From: Halorussus limi
GTDB lineage: Archaea > Halobacteriota > Halobacteria > Halobacteriales > Haladaptataceae
Length of the DNA stretch: 64,000 nt
Reading direction: 5' to 3'
NCBI RefSeq assembly: GCF_023238205.1
Contig: NZ_CP096659.1
Location: forward strand, 1,116,001-1,180,000
In this document: one piece after another, positions 45,959 to 54,852 of the stretch
Layout of the letters: every line of letters starts with the position of its first letter
Numbering within the stretch: the stretch's first letter is position 1
Translations under genes and position numbers: made by a program
The notes under the pieces: generated by a model
Seen by the model: the letters and a program-made list of their open reading frames with translations, nothing else
The model's database searches: none
What the model was told of the DNA's origin: nothing

Positions 45959-47164
45959 GTGATCAGCGCACTCCTACTCGTCGGTCTCGCCGTGGCCGTC
46001 TTCGTCGGCTTCAACATCGGCGGTTCCTCGACCGGCGTCGCGTTCGGACCTGCGGTCGGAAGCGGGGTCCTCTCGAAACTCGGGGCCGCCGGGTTGATGG
46101 CGAGTTTCGCACTGCTCGGTGGCTGGACGGTCGGTCGAAACGTCGTGAAGACGATGGGCGGAGAAATCGTGCCTTCGGCCCTGTTCACGCTCCCCGCGAG
46201 CGTCGGCGTGCTGTTCTTCGTCGGCCTCGCCCTGCTCGTCTCGAACTTGTTCGGCGTTCCCGCCTCCACCTCGATGACCGCCGTCGGCGCCATCGCCGGA
46301 CTGGGCGTCGCGGCCGGTGACATCAACTGGGGCGTCATGGGCGGCATCGTCTCGTGGTGGCTGGTCGCGCCCATCGTCGCATTCTGGGTCTGCGCGGTCA
46401 TCGGGCGCTACCTCTACCCGTATCTCGACGTGTGGTTCCGCATCGACAGGTCGGAGGGGCCGATGTTGGAGTACAACCGCGTGGGGTCGGTCCCCTACCC
46501 CGTCCCGAGCGCGAACACCAATCGCCGCGAACTATTCAGTAGCGTCCTCGTGGTCGTCATCGGCTGTTACATGGCGTTCTCGGCGGGCGCGAGCAACGTG
46601 GCCAACGCCGTCGCGCCCCTCGTAGGGAGCGACGCCATCGGAATCAACCAGGGCATCCTACTGGCCGCGGGTGCCATCGCGGTCGGCGCGTTCACCATCG
46701 CGCGCCGGACTCTCGACACCGTCGGCAACGACCTCACCGACCTCCCGCTGTTGGCCGCGCTCATCGTGGAAGTCGTCTCGGCGTCGCTCATCACCTTCCT
46801 GTCGTATCTGGGCATTCCGGCCAGTCTCGCGGTCAGCGCGACGATGTGCATCATCGGTCTCGGGTGGGGCCGGGCGACGCGAGCGGTCCGCGTCCGCGAC
46901 GCCGCGGCCGCCGCGGTCCGGGGCGACGGCGAGCAGGGAGACGAGTCCCCCGACGGCGATTCGAAGATGTCGGTCGACGCGCTGACGGCCGAACCCGAGG
47001 AGGAGGTCCAGAAAATCGGCGAGGAGGACCCCGACGAACTCCAGACGAAGGACCTGTTCGACCCGGCCTCGACCGGCCGCGTCATCATGCTCTGGATTCT
47101 GACGCCCAGCGTCTCGGCGCTGGCGTCGTTCCTGCTGTTCGAGTTCTTCCCGATTTATCAGTAG
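45959..47164 (+). CDS. PiT-family inorganic phosphate transporter, copy 3
   Basis: This 401-aa third paralogue contains FNIGGSSTGVAFGPAVGS, PASTSMTAVGAIAGLG, FSAGASNVANAVAPLVG and RRTLDTVGNDLTDLP. Copies 2 and 3 share GASNVAN and the (T/S)(K/D)DLFDPA(A/S)T(A/G)R tail motif, so they look closer to each other than to copy 1. It starts with GTG 45959, 77 bases after copy 2 ends. The acidic cytoplasmic loop (about 320-365) is the most variable part. Confidence 0.9.
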   Translation: MISALLLVGLAVAVFVGFNIGGSSTGVAFGPAVGSGVLSKLGAAGLMASFALLGGWTVGRNVVKTMGGEIVPSALFTLPASVGVLFFVGLALLVSNLFGVPASTSMTAVGAIAGLGVAAGDINWGVMGGIVSWWLVAPIVAFWVCAVIGRYLYPYLDVWFRIDRSEGPMLEYNRVGSVPYPVPSANTNRRELFSSVLVVVIGCYMAFSAGASNVANAVAPLVGSDAIGINQGILLAAGAIAVGAFTIARRTLDTVGNDLTDLPLLAALIVEVVSASLITFLSYLGIPASLAVSATMCIIGLGWGRATRAVRVRDAAAAAVRGDGEQGDESPDGDSKMSVDALTAEPEEEVQKIGEEDPDELQTKDLFDPASTGRVIMLWILTPSVSALASFLLFEFFPIYQ

Positions 47165-47227
47165 CGTCGGGGTGCCTCGGCGGGAAACAATAACTACTAA
47201 CCATGTCGCGGCCGAACCATCGTGCTG

Positions 47228-47617
47228 ATGCCAACCGTAGAATACCTCAACTACGAAGTGCTGGACGACCAGGGCTGGGACATGGACGACGACGACCTCT
47301 TCGAGCAGGCCGCCGATGCTGACCTCGGCGACGAGGACTACGGCACGCTCGACGTCGCGGAAGGCGAGTACATCCTCGAAGCCGCCGAGGCGCAGGGCTA
47401 CGACTGGCCCTTCTCGTGCCGCGCCGGTGCCTGCGCGAACTGCGCCGCCATCGTCAAAGAGGGCGAAATCGACATGGACATGCAGCAGATTCTCTCCGAC
47501 GAGGAGGTCGAGGACAAGAACGTCCGCCTGACCTGCATCGGTAGCGCGGCGGCCGACGAGGTCAAGATCGTCTACAACGCCAAGCACCTCGACTACCTCC
47601 AGAACCGCGTCATCTAA
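47228..47617 (+). CDS. fer: haloarchaeal 2Fe-2S ferredoxin
   Basis: This 129-aa plant-type ferredoxin carries electrons in the cytoplasm, in haloarchaea chiefly from 2-oxoacid:ferredoxin oxidoreductases. Cluster ligands are in CRAGACANC (near residues 64-72) and a final Cys in RLTCIGS (near 103). It has the extra acidic N-terminal region typical of halophilic ferredoxins and ends in the conserved [12 protein letters not shown] 47228 gives the known N-terminus PTVEYLNYE; a GTG two codons earlier is in frame but less likely. It is the last high-GC core gene before the accessory region. Confidence 0.96.
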   Translation: MPTVEYLNYEVLDDQGWDMDDDDLFEQAADADLGDEDYGTLDVAEGEYILEAAEAQGYDWPFSCRAGACANCAAIVKEGEIDMDMQQILSDEEVEDKNVRLTCIGSAAADEVKIVYNAKHLDYLQNRVI

Positions 47618-47658
47618 TCAACAGCGTAAAACGTTCGTTAAACAGACACGGTGTTCAG

Positions 47659-47690
47659 CAGAATCGAATCACCCCCGATTCTGTGTTTTT
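47659..47690 (+). terminator. fer: hairpin plus T-run behind ferredoxin
   Basis: CAGAATCG (47659-47666) and CGATTCTG (47676-47683) form a perfect eight-base stem with a nine-base loop, followed by TGTTTTT. It resembles an intrinsic terminator 40 bases after the ferredoxin stop and marks the boundary with the accessory region. Confidence 0.6.
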
Positions 47691-48005
47691 ACCGCCAGAT
47701 AGCCTCTGCATCGTACAAACTTCTCTGAGTAGCAACTGCCTCAGCAGAACCAATATCCACACTACTGTTTGAAGCATTAGTAGCCACGGGTATTCAACAC
47801 ATCATCGATGGCACTGGGGCGCATTGAGAACACAGGTAGTTTCGAATAGGGGGTTGTCGCAATAGTAGTTAATACTGACGGGAGAAGTAATTCTTATCCT
47901 GCAATCCGCCATTCCGGGGAAGTGTGCTTCTGGGTCGCACTGGTGGGAGGGAACCGACGCGGGACGAAGAACTGATAACTATGGTTACGCTGTATTCGAA
48001 ACAAT
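47691..48005. other. intergenic region at the core/accessory boundary
   Basis: This 315-base AT-rich stretch holds no gene I can support. It must contain the promoter of the methylase gene at 48006. I looked for a tRNA fragment or attachment-site repeat and found none. Confidence 0.5.
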
Positions 48006-49076
48006 ATGGGTATCCGGTTCATTGGCCACAAACAAAAACTGGTCTCTGAGATCGTCTCTGTTATCGATTCTACTGTGGGGCAGTCTACTCGTATCGGCGA
48101 TCTTTTTACCGGTACAGGCAGTGTTGCAGCAGGTTTGAAGCAATCAGGACATTCCGTTGTTGCTAATGACCTACTCACCCACTGTTGCCTCTCTGCACGC
48201 GCCCAACTCTGCAATCCACCCCAACCAGCATTTGAGATGCTGCTTGAGGAAGCACCTGAGGTCAGTGAAGTTAGCAACCAATTCATACAGCGTTCGGGAT
48301 ATACACAGACGTTGTCATACTTGAATCAGGTTGAGGGCATTCCTGGTTTCGTGTACTCTACCTATTCTCCGGGAGGAACTGCCGACCGAGAGGAGCCAAG
48401 ACAGTATTTCACGAACGAAAACGCGAAGCAGATTGATGCAATTCGGCAGAGGGTACATCAGTGGCACAACGACGGGATAATCAGCGATGATGAGCACGCG
48501 CTCTTGATCTACGATCTTATTCAGGCCACAAATGAGGTTGCTAATACGGCCGGAACCTATGGTGCGTTCCTGAAATCATGGTATGAGCGCGCAAAAGAAT
48601 CGTTGGAATTGACGCCCTCGGAGATTCCTGATGGACCACTTGATCACAAGATCTTCCAACAGGACGCGAATAAATTAGCTACCGATCTTTCAGTTCCAGC
48701 TGTTTATCTTGACCCACCGTACACGAAGCGACAATATGCCTCGTACTACCATCTTCCTGAGACAATCTCACAGAAAACGAACCCATCTGTGTCTGGGAAA
48801 ACCGGCTTACCGGATTGGAAGCCAAAGAGCTCTGACTACTGCCATAAGCGCAGAGCTGGTGGGAAGTTGGATGGTCTCTTATCTAACCTTGATACAGAGT
48901 ACGTGTTCCTCAGTTACAGCGATGAAGGACACATAACTCCTGACGAACTTAACAATATTCTCACTAACCATGGGTCTGTAGAACTCCATACATTTGATCA
49001 TCAACGGTACAAAAGCAACACAGAAGCGAAATCGGGCGATCTAACTGAAGCGTTGTATGTGGTGGAGTTGGCTTAG
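48006..49076 (+). CDS. D12-class (Dam-like) N6-adenine DNA methyltransferase
   Basis: This 356-aa protein should methylate adenine N6 in a short DNA motif. The SAM-binding motif is GDLFTGTGSVAAG (DLFTGTGS at residues 32-39) and the catalytic motif is DPPY (236-239), in the alpha order typical of D12 enzymes. RFIGHKQKLVSEIV at the N-terminus corresponds to the family's Y-x-G-x-K start. The region between about 80 and 220 is the target-recognition part. It precedes a McrBC-like pair on the same strand and is probably the protective methylase of that restriction locus. Confidence 0.85.
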   Translation: MGIRFIGHKQKLVSEIVSVIDSTVGQSTRIGDLFTGTGSVAAGLKQSGHSVVANDLLTHCCLSARAQLCNPPQPAFEMLLEEAPEVSEVSNQFIQRSGYTQTLSYLNQVEGIPGFVYSTYSPGGTADREEPRQYFTNENAKQIDAIRQRVHQWHNDGIISDDEHALLIYDLIQATNEVANTAGTYGAFLKSWYERAKESLELTPSEIPDGPLDHKIFQQDANKLATDLSVPAVYLDPPYTKRQYASYYHLPETISQKTNPSVSGKTGLPDWKPKSSDYCHKRRAGGKLDGLLSNLDTEYVFLSYSDEGHITPDELNNILTNHGSVELHTFDHQRYKSNTEAKSGDLTEALYVVELA

Positions 49077-49091
49077 CCGACTCCGGCCAAA

Positions 49092-49098
49092 TTTATAT
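49092..49098 (+). promoter_or_regulatory. TATA-like box of the 197-aa gene
   Basis: TTTATAT is centred about 28 bases before ATG 49123, so the 197-aa gene and mcrBC may be transcribed separately from the methylase, as a leaderless mRNA. Confidence 0.55.
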
Positions 49099-49122
49099 TG
49101 GTAGGCTTATTGTTGACATCTT

Positions 49123-49716
49123 ATGGACACACGTCACGTGGATCAGGTTCTCTGGAAATTTCTAACGAGGACCGACTACTCAGCAATGAACGGGCTGTAC
49201 GCAGGTCAGGGAGGAGGGTCTGCCAAGCACATCACACTCCCTCCTTCGAAAAAAGAGGAGATTGCGGACTTCTTCGACGTATCCCCGTTCCCCCCTAGCG
49301 GACAGAAAGTAATTGACAAAAATCTAAGGGTTGAACCCGTGGACGATGTCCCCGGGTCTGAAGGACCGATCAAGATCACCTGTAAATTGGACAGACGGGG
49401 TGGCGAATGGCGAATTGCAGATCAGGACCAAAATCGATACGTACTCTGGTCATCAGACTACGGTTTTCCGAGCCCAGATGAGATTCCGTGGGACGATGAT
49501 GATTATTACGATATTGATCCACCAATTATCTATTTTGTCAAAGACACATCTGGTAACTTCCATGCCCGGGCAGCGACTGATACCTCGCCAGAAACATTGA
49601 GGCGTTTCCCACCTGAGCTGGCACATCAGTGGGATTCGGCTGGAAAGCGTAATAACTTCGGAATTGTTAGATTCACGGACGTGACTTTGGAGGATGCATC
49701 AAATATCAATGAGTAG
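49123..49716 (+). CDS. unrecognised 197-aa protein of the McrBC-like locus
   Basis: I do not recognise this family. The protein is mixed alpha/beta. It has a basic N-terminus (MDTRHVDQVLWKFLTR), an Ala/Gly/Ser-containing loop (YAGQGGGSAKHI), a strand-rich middle (IKITCKLDRRGGEWRIADQ), an acidic DDDDYYDIDPP loop, and YFVKDTSGNFHAR, which could be a nuclease or DNA-binding core strand. Its place between a methylase and McrB/McrC genes, overlapping the mcrB start, suggests it is a subunit of the restriction complex, perhaps for DNA recognition, as the third subunit is in the BsuMI system. This is inference. Confidence 0.8.
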   Translation: MDTRHVDQVLWKFLTRTDYSAMNGLYAGQGGGSAKHITLPPSKKEEIADFFDVSPFPPSGQKVIDKNLRVEPVDDVPGSEGPIKITCKLDRRGGEWRIADQDQNRYVLWSSDYGFPSPDEIPWDDDDYYDIDPPIIYFVKDTSGNFHARAATDTSPETLRRFPPELAHQWDSAGKRNNFGIVRFTDVTLEDASNINE

Positions 49717-50881
49717 GATTAGTGTGACCACCCTTCGAGATCGGTTAGCATCCAATCACAACGTCTTGTTATATGGTCCACCAGGAACAGGAAAGACAGA
49801 TCTCATGCTCAAGCTCCAGAATGAGCTGGAGTCTGGGTCAGAGGCAGAACAAGAACCCAGTAAGGTGTTCGATTCTTCTTCAATCGAAGCACCATTTGAG
49901 ACTGGTGAACCCTCTGGTGATGATCGTGACTTTCCAGGGGAGGTGAAAACAGCTTGGCTTACCTTTCACGAAAGTACGACACACGAAGAATTTATCGTAG
50001 GGTTACGGCCACAACCTACTGATGGTGGAGTTAGCTTAGAGCCCCGTGCTGGTATCCTGCTCTCGTTGGCAGAACATGCTCGGAATGGGAATACCAGCGT
50101 GATCTTTATTGACGAAATTAACCGGGCTAACGTCTCGAAAGTATTTGGTCAATTCATCACGCTGATGGAACCTGACAAGCGTCTTGATACGGACGGTGAT
50201 CAACAACAATCCACTGTCGGGATTACTTTCCAACAGCTTGACGATGGAGACGAGGTGAAGAATCCGTGGGGAGACGATTTTACAATCGAATTTCCGTTCC
50301 ATCTCCCTCAGAACCTGTATTTAGTTGCATCAATGAACTCTCTTGACCGATCAACGGCACCTCTAGATTCAGCTCTCGCTCGCCGCTTCGATCAGGTGAG
50401 CGTTGAACCAGACTATACAGCGCTTGCGGACCATCTCGGAACTGACGCTGTTACTGGGGTGGAATTATCGCCAGATCCACAGTCTGTATCGCCTGAAAAG
50501 ATCGCTATTGCTCTTCTTTGGCGAACAAACCAGTTCTTGCGGAGCGTATACGGCGACGACTTTCAGCTTGGACCCGGATACGTGTGGTCTGTCGGAGAGG
50601 CAGATTCTGACACAGAGGCCATAGAAGAACTTGCTGTGGCTTGGGATAGCCGAATTCTGCCCAAGCTTCGTGAAGTCTTCCGGTCCCGTGAGGATCAACT
50701 AGCGACACTACTGAAGGCAGATGAGTCTCTTAATGGCATGAATAACCCATATCATCGTGACGAAATTCCCGCCGAATGGGGCAAGGTCGGAGCTGATGGT
50801 CCACTTCAACTACCGGATCTTCGTAATTTGGACACCGCTGATCAGCGAACAGTCCTTCATGGCCTTGCGCGATCTGACTGA
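49709..50881 (+). CDS. mcrB: McrB-like AAA+ NTPase
   Basis: This 390-aa protein has Walker A GPPGTGKT (residues 23-30), Walker B VIFIDEINRAN (131-141) and the McrB-subfamily hallmark MNSLDRS (209-215), with a sensor-2-like ALARRFDQV following. It lacks the N-terminal DNA-binding domain of E. coli McrB, so recognition must come from another subunit, perhaps the 197-aa protein. It probably powers DNA translocation for the McrC nuclease using GTP or ATP. The start is ATG 49709 (overlapping the upstream stop by eight bases) or ATG 49694; a GGAGG touches the latter, so the choice is open. Confidence 0.85.
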   Translation: MSRISVTTLRDRLASNHNVLLYGPPGTGKTDLMLKLQNELESGSEAEQEPSKVFDSSSIEAPFETGEPSGDDRDFPGEVKTAWLTFHESTTHEEFIVGLRPQPTDGGVSLEPRAGILLSLAEHARNGNTSVIFIDEINRANVSKVFGQFITLMEPDKRLDTDGDQQQSTVGITFQQLDDGDEVKNPWGDDFTIEFPFHLPQNLYLVASMNSLDRSTAPLDSALARRFDQVSVEPDYTALADHLGTDAVTGVELSPDPQSVSPEKIAIALLWRTNQFLRSVYGDDFQLGPGYVWSVGEADSDTEAIEELAVAWDSRILPKLREVFRSREDQLATLLKADESLNGMNNPYHRDEIPAEWGKVGADGPLQLPDLRNLDTADQRTVLHGLARSD

Positions 50882-50889
50882 GACGAACA

Positions 50890-50991
50890 ATGGTCCTTGT
50901 CTAAGAGTACGGCGACCCAGTCCAGATTAGAGGTAATCCAAGTCAGTTAGCTGAAGCATTTGACTATGCGGAGGAGCACTGGGCTGCTCGA
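50890..50991 (+). other. interrupted 5' end of the mcrC reading frame
   Basis: ATG 50890 begins M-V-L-V and meets TAA at 50902-50904. The same frame then continues EYGDPVQIRGNPSQLAEAF and on into the annotated McrC without another stop. EYGDP is typical of McrC N-termini, so this looks like the genuine start of the protein broken by a nonsense codon at position 5. Confidence 0.65.
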
Positions 50992-52161
50992 TTGGGAACA
51001 AGCGACGTCTTTGACGTGACGGTAATCCCAAATGGTGTTGAAATCAGACCACTTGGAGTCACGGGACAGGTCACCGTAGCTGGTGATAGTATAGAGATTG
51101 TCCCGAAATATTTGTTCCCAGAAGAGGTGGACAATTGGCATGGAAGTGTTGCTGACATTCTAGCGTTCTCTCAGACAGAGAGCTTTGACTTAGTAAGTTC
51201 AGCCACGGGTGAAAGAGATGTCTCTACTTTCGTCGATCTGCTGGCAGGGGCATTTGCTGACCAGTTACGAGATGGTCTTCGCCATGGCCTTCCGACAGAA
51301 TATGTCCGTAGAAAGGAGACTGCAGGTGCCGTAAGAGGACGTCTCGTTATCGAAGACTTGTACCCTCAGGTGCTGAAAGACCCAACTAAAGTGGTTTCCG
51401 AGTCTGATGAACTATCTGTAGATACAATACTCGGGAGGGTACTTCGGTGGGCCGCCAATGAATACGCACATCTCACGACTGATCCGTCTGTACGAAGCAG
51501 ATTGCTGGAGTTAGAGACTAGACTGTCAGAAGCTAGTAAGCAACCACCAAGCTTGGCCCAATTGGATCGATTATTTATCCCACCCCAATATCGCCGTTTT
51601 GAACGGGCAGTTGAGCTCGCCATTTGGCTAAGGCGGAACGAAGGACCCTCACTCCGAAGTGACGAGCTGGATCTTCAGGGAGTATTGATAAGCACACATG
51701 ATCTGTATCAGGATTTTGTTGATGCTTGTCTAAGTTACATCTCCCGTGACGAAGATTGGAAATTCACGTCTGAACCTCCGACTCATGTCTCCACAACACC
51801 ATCAAATCTGACTGCGTATCCCGACCACGTCTTGCAGACTTCTCAGGGAGATCTCCTACTTGATTCGAAATACGTGGTTTCAGCCGACTGGGACCAACCA
51901 GACAACCGGGGTGAGAAGCGACCCGACCTCAGCGAAGTCTACCAAGTAATGGCAGCCGGAAGAGCGCGAGAGATTGAGGACGTCGGTCTCGTATATCCTT
52001 CGGTGTCAGACCAATACACTGGGCCATGGTCCATTCAGGGTGCTGGAAATCCTCTTAGGATACATCTGGTCGAAATTGACCCTTCCTCATTCAAATTCAG
52101 GAATATCGAAAGGTTCACCGAGTCGATACAGACAGAGATTCATTCGATTGTTCACGGCTAA
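50992..52161 (+). CDS. mcrC: McrC-like PD-(D/E)xK endonuclease subunit (possibly damaged)
   Basis: This 389-aa frame (TTG start) matches McrC: an N-terminal beta domain (GVTGQVTVAGDSIEIVPKYLF), a helical middle, and a C-terminal nuclease with YPDHVL (Asp278) and LLLDSKYV (Asp291 and Lys293), the PD-(D/E)xK core. It would cut DNA with McrB. In-frame coding sequence lies upstream to 50890 but is split by TAA at 50902, so a product starting at TTG 50992 lacks about 34 native residues. It may be a pseudogene or use a weak alternative start. Its 3' end overlaps the convergent methylase gene by 47 bases. Confidence 0.75.
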   Translation: MGTSDVFDVTVIPNGVEIRPLGVTGQVTVAGDSIEIVPKYLFPEEVDNWHGSVADILAFSQTESFDLVSSATGERDVSTFVDLLAGAFADQLRDGLRHGLPTEYVRRKETAGAVRGRLVIEDLYPQVLKDPTKVVSESDELSVDTILGRVLRWAANEYAHLTTDPSVRSRLLELETRLSEASKQPPSLAQLDRLFIPPQYRRFERAVELAIWLRRNEGPSLRSDELDLQGVLISTHDLYQDFVDACLSYISRDEDWKFTSEPPTHVSTTPSNLTAYPDHVLQTSQGDLLLDSKYVVSADWDQPDNRGEKRPDLSEVYQVMAAGRAREIEDVGLVYPSVSDQYTGPWSIQGAGNPLRIHLVEIDPSSFKFRNIERFTESIQTEIHSIVHG

Positions 52162-54781
52162 ACTCGTCAGAGAGCGATCGATAGACGTCCAGCACTTGTG
52201 ACTTGTACTCGAACTCTCCATCTCCGCGACGGCGAAGTGCTCCGAAACTATTGATAATATGATTCACGTCAGTCTCTGTGAGCTCATAGAGGTGAAAGAA
52301 GAGCCCATCAAGCTCTGCCCGGAGTTCCGTTCTTCGTTCGGAATCCCAATCATAGGGCGTTGATTGGAAGCCAAGATCATCACCCCACGAATCCAGGTCA
52401 TGGGCGGTGTATGTCAGCTCTGCCACTCGCTCGCTTATCCAGTCTACCATTGGCTCACCTCGAATCGTTTGCCCTCGATACACTTCTGGAGAGAGAACTG
52501 GCGTCTGCCTCACAATATACCAGTTGAGGGTGACATTCCCAATCTTCTGACGGCACGCAAAGTCGTACGCCATTGAATTGAGATTCGTCAGCAAACATGC
52601 CACCTCTCTGGCGGGACGAGAAGTAAGCAACAGGGGGAATTTGTTGCCCACCGCTGTATGGGGGAGAACAGAAGCAATCATAGTCCGAGAGTTCGTCGCG
52701 CTGGTAATATCCTTGAACCCGATAAACCACTCATGTGGGTAATCACCTGGAGTTGCAGCATCAACGGACTCGGACGGGAGATAATACCGAGCATTCACGG
52801 TGAAATCGGGGTTGGATAAGTTCGTCTCTTTGGTGGGCTCTTTCGTCCCAGATCGGAACAGGTTGCCGTCAGCGTCCTTCGCGTGAGATTTCCGATGATT
52901 GTACTGTCCCACCATACGACCCTCATACAACCGCTTGTACGTCTCATCGCCCATGTTGATGTCGCCATTTCTCTCTCGTGTTCCGTCTGAAAGTTCATTG
53001 ATTGAGATGAACTGATCTGAGTCTGTAGACATATCGAACATCCTCTTATACGTGACGCCCCACGGATTGGTGTTCTCCGCTTCTTCGTCTCCTTCCTCAC
53101 CTACAAATATCGGTGAAATATCGTGCTGCTTCTGAAGGATTTCGAGCGCTTTTCGTCCACGAACAAGAGGTGCAGTCTTTGTTATTGGATTCAACTGACC
53201 GATCTCATTCGGACTTAACTTGACGTGTCTAGATTCATCATCGATATCGGATGGCTCATGGGCAAAGAAGACGTAATCAGCCTCTTTTGACGATGGTTCG
53301 TTTGAGAGCGTAAGCAGCGAGAACCTTGTCCGTCCGTCAACATCCTCAAAGAGTTTCTCTCGGTTTTCAAAGTCGTACAGGGAGACCAATTTACCTTGTG
53401 TCGTAAGATGCTCGAAGAAGTCACTGGTGTAGTAGTCCGTCGCAATCCCTGTGGGGACAATAAACGCACAGTAGCCGCTCTCTGAAATTATCTGCAACGA
53501 ACGTTCGACGAACAAACTATACAAGTTTAGCATTCCCACGTTGGTCCATTCGTAATCAACAGAATCCCGGATCTCGTCGGCGTATTTTTTTGCTTGGTCT
53601 CGTGCCTGTTGTAGGTCGGTTTGCACGCTCTCATACCGCTCTCCGGCGATTTGATCCCCTCGCTCTGCAGATGTGCCAACCTCTGCAAGCTTTGGCTGTC
53701 TCGCCGCAAGGAACTCTCTAGTCTGCACTTTAACCCGCTCCCAAGGTGGATTCGTCACTACGATATCAAACCCATCGTTCGAACTGAAGACCTGATCAAA
53801 CTCCTGCCCCCAGTTAATAGGACGTAGTTGCTCACGATAGGTGGTTCCGTTTTCGGCAGATTCTATACTTGAAAGACGTTGTTGTCTGACCGAACCTTGG
53901 AGAGAGTCTCCGACGACGAATCGATCCGGGCTAGGACCCAGTTCCGAGGCGGCAAAACCGCCTTCAGCCCAGAGAACCGCCAAACAAGCTTCTCGGGAGA
54001 GCCGGTTAGCATCTGCCCCATAAAATGCATTTTCTACGATGAGCTGGTTGGCCTCGGTTAGATCATCCGAATCGGGGTCACTAGACCCCGCGATTGATGT
54101 TGCAATAACAGGTGCTAGCACCTCAAGAACACCAAGTAGCATACTGCCGGATCCACAGGCTGGATCCACAATACTTAATGACGAAACTACGTTTCCTATG
54201 TCCTCAGCATCAACACGTTCGAAATCATCCATACCGCCCGGCCAGCAATTATGTTCTTGGCATCGTTCTCGGACCTTCCGTTCGGTAGCTGGCCTAACAG
54301 CTCGTTTTGCTAACTCAATCGGTGTGAGATATGTCCCAGAGACTCTTCGATCGTCATTAGCTGATTCATAGTGCAGTTCGTCTACGTCGGGATTAGGTTG
54401 GTACTCAGTGAACGATTCCAGAGCATTGCTGATTGGATCAAATGCGTTTGGCTCTTTGGATTCCCAATTGTTGGTATGAGCAGAAAGTACCTGCTCAACA
54501 GGTAAACTAGTAGCGTCAATCGAACCCGTACGGAAGAGTGGATTTAGAGCATGTTTCTTATTCGACAGCGCAGCGTCTCTGAGGTCAATCCATGTTGTAT
54601 AGGGATCTACACCCTGCTGTGTAGCGTGTGTAACGCTAACTATTGATTGAAGCGTAACTCGTTTACAGTCTTGCTCGATCGACTCGAAACTCTGTTCACC
54701 ATCGCCAACCTGATCGATGGCGGACGCTACATACGTGGAGAGTGCATCAACCGCAGGAGGGAGATTTTTGCTTTCTACCAT
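52115..54781 (-). CDS. Eco57I-like class I N6-adenine DNA methyltransferase (888 aa)
   Basis: This large protein has a helical N-terminal region (1-150), the gamma-class SAM motif VDPACGSGSMLLG (206-218), motif IV TNPPWERV (343-350) and a long C-terminal half (about 500-888) that probably holds target recognition. The order fits Eco57I/type IIG or BREX-PglX-type methylases, but it is shorter than PglX and I see no PD-(D/E)xK nuclease motif at its N-terminus. It may be an orphan methylase or need a separate nuclease. It is convergent with mcrC (47-base overlap). ATG 54781 gives the first acidic helix; no leader is evident. Confidence 0.82.
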   Translation of the reverse strand: MVESKNLPPAVDALSTYVASAIDQVGDGEQSFESIEQDCKRVTLQSIVSVTHATQQGVDPYTTWIDLRDAALSNKKHALNPLFRTGSIDATSLPVEQVLSAHTNNWESKEPNAFDPISNALESFTEYQPNPDVDELHYESANDDRRVSGTYLTPIELAKRAVRPATERKVRERCQEHNCWPGGMDDFERVDAEDIGNVVSSLSIVDPACGSGSMLLGVLEVLAPVIATSIAGSSDPDSDDLTEANQLIVENAFYGADANRLSREACLAVLWAEGGFAASELGPSPDRFVVGDSLQGSVRQQRLSSIESAENGTTYREQLRPINWGQEFDQVFSSNDGFDIVVTNPPWERVKVQTREFLAARQPKLAEVGTSAERGDQIAGERYESVQTDLQQARDQAKKYADEIRDSVDYEWTNVGMLNLYSLFVERSLQIISESGYCAFIVPTGIATDYYTSDFFEHLTTQGKLVSLYDFENREKLFEDVDGRTRFSLLTLSNEPSSKEADYVFFAHEPSDIDDESRHVKLSPNEIGQLNPITKTAPLVRGRKALEILQKQHDISPIFVGEEGDEEAENTNPWGVTYKRMFDMSTDSDQFISINELSDGTRERNGDINMGDETYKRLYEGRMVGQYNHRKSHAKDADGNLFRSGTKEPTKETNLSNPDFTVNARYYLPSESVDAATPGDYPHEWFIGFKDITSATNSRTMIASVLPHTAVGNKFPLLLTSRPAREVACLLTNLNSMAYDFACRQKIGNVTLNWYIVRQTPVLSPEVYRGQTIRGEPMVDWISERVAELTYTAHDLDSWGDDLGFQSTPYDWDSERRTELRAELDGLFFHLYELTETDVNHIINSFGALRRRGDGEFEYKSQVLDVYRSLSDEFSREQSNESLSVSTR

Positions 54782-54852
54782 ATGTGACGTGGGGTCTGCT
54801 CTGGAATATCTTAGACGTAGATTCGGCTAAAAGGTATGGATTATTGGAAAGC

